Shown in pieces: positions 5,281 to 7,831 of a DNA stretch of 7,831 bases; position 1 is the stretch's first letter, and every line of letters begins with the position of its first letter. The stretch spans positions 482-8,312 of the forward strand of contig CAJTZB010000085.1 of the NCBI GenBank assembly GCA_910583815.1. The letters run 5' to 3'. The DNA is from an uncultured Lachnospiraceae bacterium. GTDB lineage: Bacteria; Bacillota; Clostridia; Lachnospirales; Lachnospiraceae. The notes beneath the pieces were generated by a model. The model had not been told where the DNA came from. It worked only from the letters and a program-made list of their open reading frames with translations, and searched no databases. Both the position numbers and the translations under genes were made by a program.

Positions 5281-7509
5281 ATGGTAAAACCCGGCATGTA
5301 TATCAGTGACAGATATGAAATCATTGAAAAAATCGGTTCCGGAGGAATGGCAGATGTCTACAAGGCAAAATGCCATAGACTGGACCGGTATGTCGCAATC
5401 AAAATTTTGAAACAGGAGTTCTCAAGCGACAAAAACTTTATCACAAAGTTCCGTGGAGAGGCACAGTCCGCAGCCGGGCTGTCTCATCCGAACATTGTAA
5501 GTGTCTATGATGTAGGTGATGACGAAGGCCTTCACTATATTGTGATGGAGCTGGTAGAAGGCATTACATTAAAAAAGTTTATTGAGAAGAAGGGAAGGCT
5601 TGAAATCAAAGAGGCAGTTGGAATTACGATTCAGATTGCACAAGGGATGGAAGCTGCCCATGATAACCATATTATCCATCGTGACATTAAGCCGCAAAAT
5701 ATCATTATTTCCAGAGACGGCAAAGTAAAGGTTGCAGATTTCGGAATTGCAAAAGCCGTTTCTGCAAATACGTTTACTCAGGATGCCATCGGCTCTGCAC
5801 ACTATCTGTCTCCGGAACAGGCAAGGGGCGGTTACAGTGATGAAAAGAGCGATATTTATTCGTTGGGTGTTACTCTATACGAGATGCTGAGCGGACAGCT
5901 TCCGTTTGCAGGGGACAATACGGTTTCCGTTGCGCTGTCCCACATTCAAAGCGAAGCGCAGCCGGTCAGAAACCTTGTTCCATCGGTTCCGTACAGCTTA
6001 GACCGCATTGTACAAAAGTGTATGCAGAAGAAGCCGGAAAACAGATATTTGTCTGTTTCTGAGCTGATTTTAGATTTAAAACGTTCTATCACAAATCCGG
6101 ACGGAGACTTTGTAAAGCTTCCTACTGCGGGCTTTGTACCAGATAACCCAACCAGAAAATTTACGCAGGACGAAGTAGAAGAAATCAAGACAACGGCTGC
6201 AAAATCACCGGTGACGCACTACGACAGCAGGCAGCACGGAAGCCAGAGCCAGATACTTAGAGAAGAGGAAGAAGAGCTTGACAGCATAGATTCCAGATGG
6301 GAAAAAGTCATTATTATCGGCAGTATTATCGTAGCACTGGCCTTAACTGTCGGCATTATCTATCTGGCAGCAAAGTTTTTTGACATTGGAGAAATGTTCC
6401 GTCCGCAGCCGACCCCACAGCCGACTCCGACAACTATGGCCACGCCTTCGCTGACTCCGTCGCCAATGCCGGAGACAACGATTCCTATGCCGAATTTAAA
6501 GGGCTATACATTTGAAGATGCAGAAAAGCTGATGCTCCAGAAGTCTTCCGACTTCCAGATTCTTATGGATAGAGAAGAATACAGTTCGGAGCCAAAAGGT
6601 ACGGTAATCAGACAGTATCCGGTTGCAGAAAGTGATGTTTTGTTAGGAGCAACCATCCGTCTGACAATAAGTGCCGGGCCGGAGCCTTTGGAAGTACCAA
6701 GAGTCGTAGGTCTTTCACAAAGTGCCGCTACCGTACAGTTAGAGGCAAAGGGCTTCCCTGTTGTGCCTTCCTATGAGGCAAGCAGCGATGTACAGAACGG
6801 TTATGTTATCCGTACTGTGCCAGCAGAGGGAGAGACAATCTATGAAGGCGAGACAATTACATTGGTTGTCAGCACCGGAAGGACACCGACCTATGTCAAT
6901 ATGATCAGCTTAATCGGAAAGACAGTAGATGCTGCAAGAAGTGAGCTGGAAGCAAAGGGGCTTTCGCTTGGCAGCCAGACAGAGGAGTATTCCGCTACGT
7001 TTGCAGCAGGCTATATTATAAGACAGAGTAAAGATGTGGATACCAAAGTCGAGCAGGGAACTGCAATTGACATTGTCATAAGCAAAGGCCCGAAGCCGGA
7101 CAGCGAACCTACTCCAAGCCCGACTCCTTCCACTGCGCCACAGCCAACACAGACTCCTGTGCCAACACCAACGCCGATTGGTGCAGCATATTATACATTC
7201 CGCCTTTCCACTGCAGGCAGAGAAAACCCTATTGTTTATGGTAATAGTTCTTTGATTTATTTTGAACTGAAACAAGGAAATACAAGCGTAGCGATTATAC
7301 CAGAAGGCAATTTTTCTGTGACAGAGGTAGGGGATATTATTCTGAATTATGACCAGTATCCAAGCGAATTCCGTTTCCGTCTTGATACACAGATGTATTC
7401 TGATTTGTCAGAGGGCAGTGCAGAAATCGAGCTTTGGGCAACGGATGAAACAGGAAACCATGTAAAGAGAGACACATGGTGGATTGAACTGCAGGAGTTT
7501 ACGGAGTAG
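5281..7509 (+). CDS. prkC: PASTA-domain Ser/Thr protein kinase PrkC (Stk)
   Basis: This is a membrane-anchored eukaryotic-like kinase that senses cell-wall muropeptides or lipid II through external PASTA domains and phosphorylates cytosolic proteins. It has 742 aa. The kinase domain spans about 12-270: glycine loop GSGGMADVY (19-27), K41 in VAIK, E60, HRD at 133-135, N140, DFG at 153-155 and SPEQ (177-180), so it should be active. T164 and T166 sit where PrkC activation-loop phosphothreonines lie. A juxtamembrane stretch with an acidic REEEEELDSID run precedes one membrane span (343-364). Outside are a Pro/Thr-rich linker (374-403), three PASTA repeats (about 401-465, 468-533, 536-603), a second Pro/Thr-rich linker (604-633) and a final domain (634-742) rich in beta-type residues with no cysteine. 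S. aureus PrkC also has an Ig-like domain after three PASTA repeats; equivalence is my inference. The stop overlaps the rsgA start by 1 nt. Confidence 0.97.
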   Translation: MVKPGMYISDRYEIIEKIGSGGMADVYKAKCHRLDRYVAIKILKQEFSSDKNFITKFRGEAQSAAGLSHPNIVSVYDVGDDEGLHYIVMELVEGITLKKFIEKKGRLEIKEAVGITIQIAQGMEAAHDNHIIHRDIKPQNIIISRDGKVKVADFGIAKAVSANTFTQDAIGSAHYLSPEQARGGYSDEKSDIYSLGVTLYEMLSGQLPFAGDNTVSVALSHIQSEAQPVRNLVPSVPYSLDRIVQKCMQKKPENRYLSVSELILDLKRSITNPDGDFVKLPTAGFVPDNPTRKFTQDEVEEIKTTAAKSPVTHYDSRQHGSQSQILREEEEELDSIDSRWEKVIIIGSIIVALALTVGIIYLAAKFFDIGEMFRPQPTPQPTPTTMATPSLTPSPMPETTIPMPNLKGYTFEDAEKLMLQKSSDFQILMDREEYSSEPKGTVIRQYPVAESDVLLGATIRLTISAGPEPLEVPRVVGLSQSAATVQLEAKGFPVVPSYEASSDVQNGYVIRTVPAEGETIYEGETITLVVSTGRTPTYVNMISLIGKTVDAARSELEAKGLSLGSQTEEYSATFAAGYIIRQSKDVDTKVEQGTAIDIVISKGPKPDSEPTPSPTPSTAPQPTQTPVPTPTPIGAAYYTFRLSTAGRENPIVYGNSSLIYFELKQGNTSVAIIPEGNFSVTEVGDIILNYDQYPSEFRFRLDTQMYSDLSEGSAEIELWATDETGNHVKRDTWWIELQEFTE
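7493..7497 (+). promoter_or_regulatory. Likely ribosome binding site of rsgA inside the prkC tail
   Basis: AGGAG lies 11 nt before GTG 7509. GGAG at 7503-7506 is only 2 nt away and too close to serve. Together with the 1-nt overlap this suggests translational coupling to prkC. Confidence 0.55.
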
Positions 7510-7831
7510 TGAAGGGAAAGATTATCAAAGGAATTGCAGGGCTTTACTATGTGCATACGGAAAATGCTGGTGTCTTTGAATGTAAGGCAAAAGGCATTTT
7601 CCGTAATCAGAAAAGAAAACCACTGGTAGGGGATAACGTGTTGCTAAAACCTTTGGAAGAGGGATTTAAAACAGCAACGATTGAGGAACTGCTTCCAAGA
7701 AGAAACGAGTTGTTCCGCCCGGCGGTGGCAAATATCGATCAAGTGGTCCTTTTGTTTGCGGCAGCCGAGCCTGAGCCAAACTGGAATCTTCTGGACCGTT
7801 TCCTGATCTTGATGGCAGAGCAGAAGCTTCC
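7509..7831 (+). CDS. rsgA: Ribosome small-subunit-dependent GTPase RsgA (CpgA/YloQ), 5' part
   Basis: RsgA is a circularly permuted GTPase that acts in late maturation of the 30S subunit. The gene starts at GTG 7509, sharing one base with the prkC stop (TAGTG), and runs off the window after 107 complete codons. The visible part is the N-terminal OB-fold and the linker to the GTPase domain: KGKIIKGIAGLYYV, then CKAKGIFRNQK and PLVGDNV, then RRNELFRPAVANIDQVVLLF and LLDRFLILMAE. These blocks align well from memory with B. subtilis YloQ/CpgA. The G motifs and the zinc-binding C-terminus lie beyond the window, so catalytic integrity cannot be judged. B. subtilis CpgA is reported as a PrkC substrate, which fits its position directly after prkC. 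The truncation is only the window edge. Confidence 0.95.
   Translation, partial: MKGKIIKGIAGLYYVHTENAGVFECKAKGIFRNQKRKPLVGDNVLLKPLEEGFKTATIEELLPRRNELFRPAVANIDQVVLLFAAAEPEPNWNLLDRFLILMAEQKL

Noticed and set aside
4978..5376. Minus-strand open frame across the prpC-prkC gap
   Set aside because: It is antisense to conserved ends of both genes and to the hairpins, with no family resemblance.

Overview
The window looks like chromosomal DNA from a Gram-positive Clostridia bacterium, most likely of the Lachnospiraceae type. The evidence is moderate GC, strong GGAGG-type ribosome binding sites, frequent TTG/GTG starts, a PASTA-domain Ser/Thr kinase, and the conserved gene order fmt - zinc metallopeptidase - rsmB - rlmN - prpC - prkC - rsgA. 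The taxonomic call rests on gene order and protein style, not on a database search.

All seven genes lie on the + strand and form what is probably one operon. Positions 1-141 are a leader that may hold the last codons of an upstream gene. Then come fmt (142-1098), a 126-bp gap filled by a long imperfect hairpin, a membrane zinc metallopeptidase of the YugP type (1225-1929), rsmB (1942-3315), rlmN (3341-4402), the PP2C phosphatase prpC (4405-5133), a 147-bp gap holding two or three competing hairpins, the kinase prkC (5281-7509), and the first 107 codons of rsgA (7509 to the window end, truncated). Most junctions are tight: 12 bp, 25 bp, 2 bp and a 1-bp overlap. The two wide gaps are both filled by inverted repeats that start just after a stop codon and an A-run.

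The theme is translation and ribosome maturation (initiator-tRNA formylation, 16S rRNA m5C, 23S rRNA/tRNA m2A, 30S-subunit GTPase), with a phosphatase/kinase signalling pair that senses the cell envelope. In Bacillus subtilis the RsgA homologue CpgA is a known PrkC substrate, so the linkage may be functional. No RNA genes, CRISPR array, complete mobile element, phage gene or clear + strand intrinsic terminator were seen. The genes are a familiar housekeeping set and I found no undescribed protein system. The least explained features are the two structured intergenic regions, the extra C-terminal domain of PrkC, and the unknown role of the metallopeptidase.
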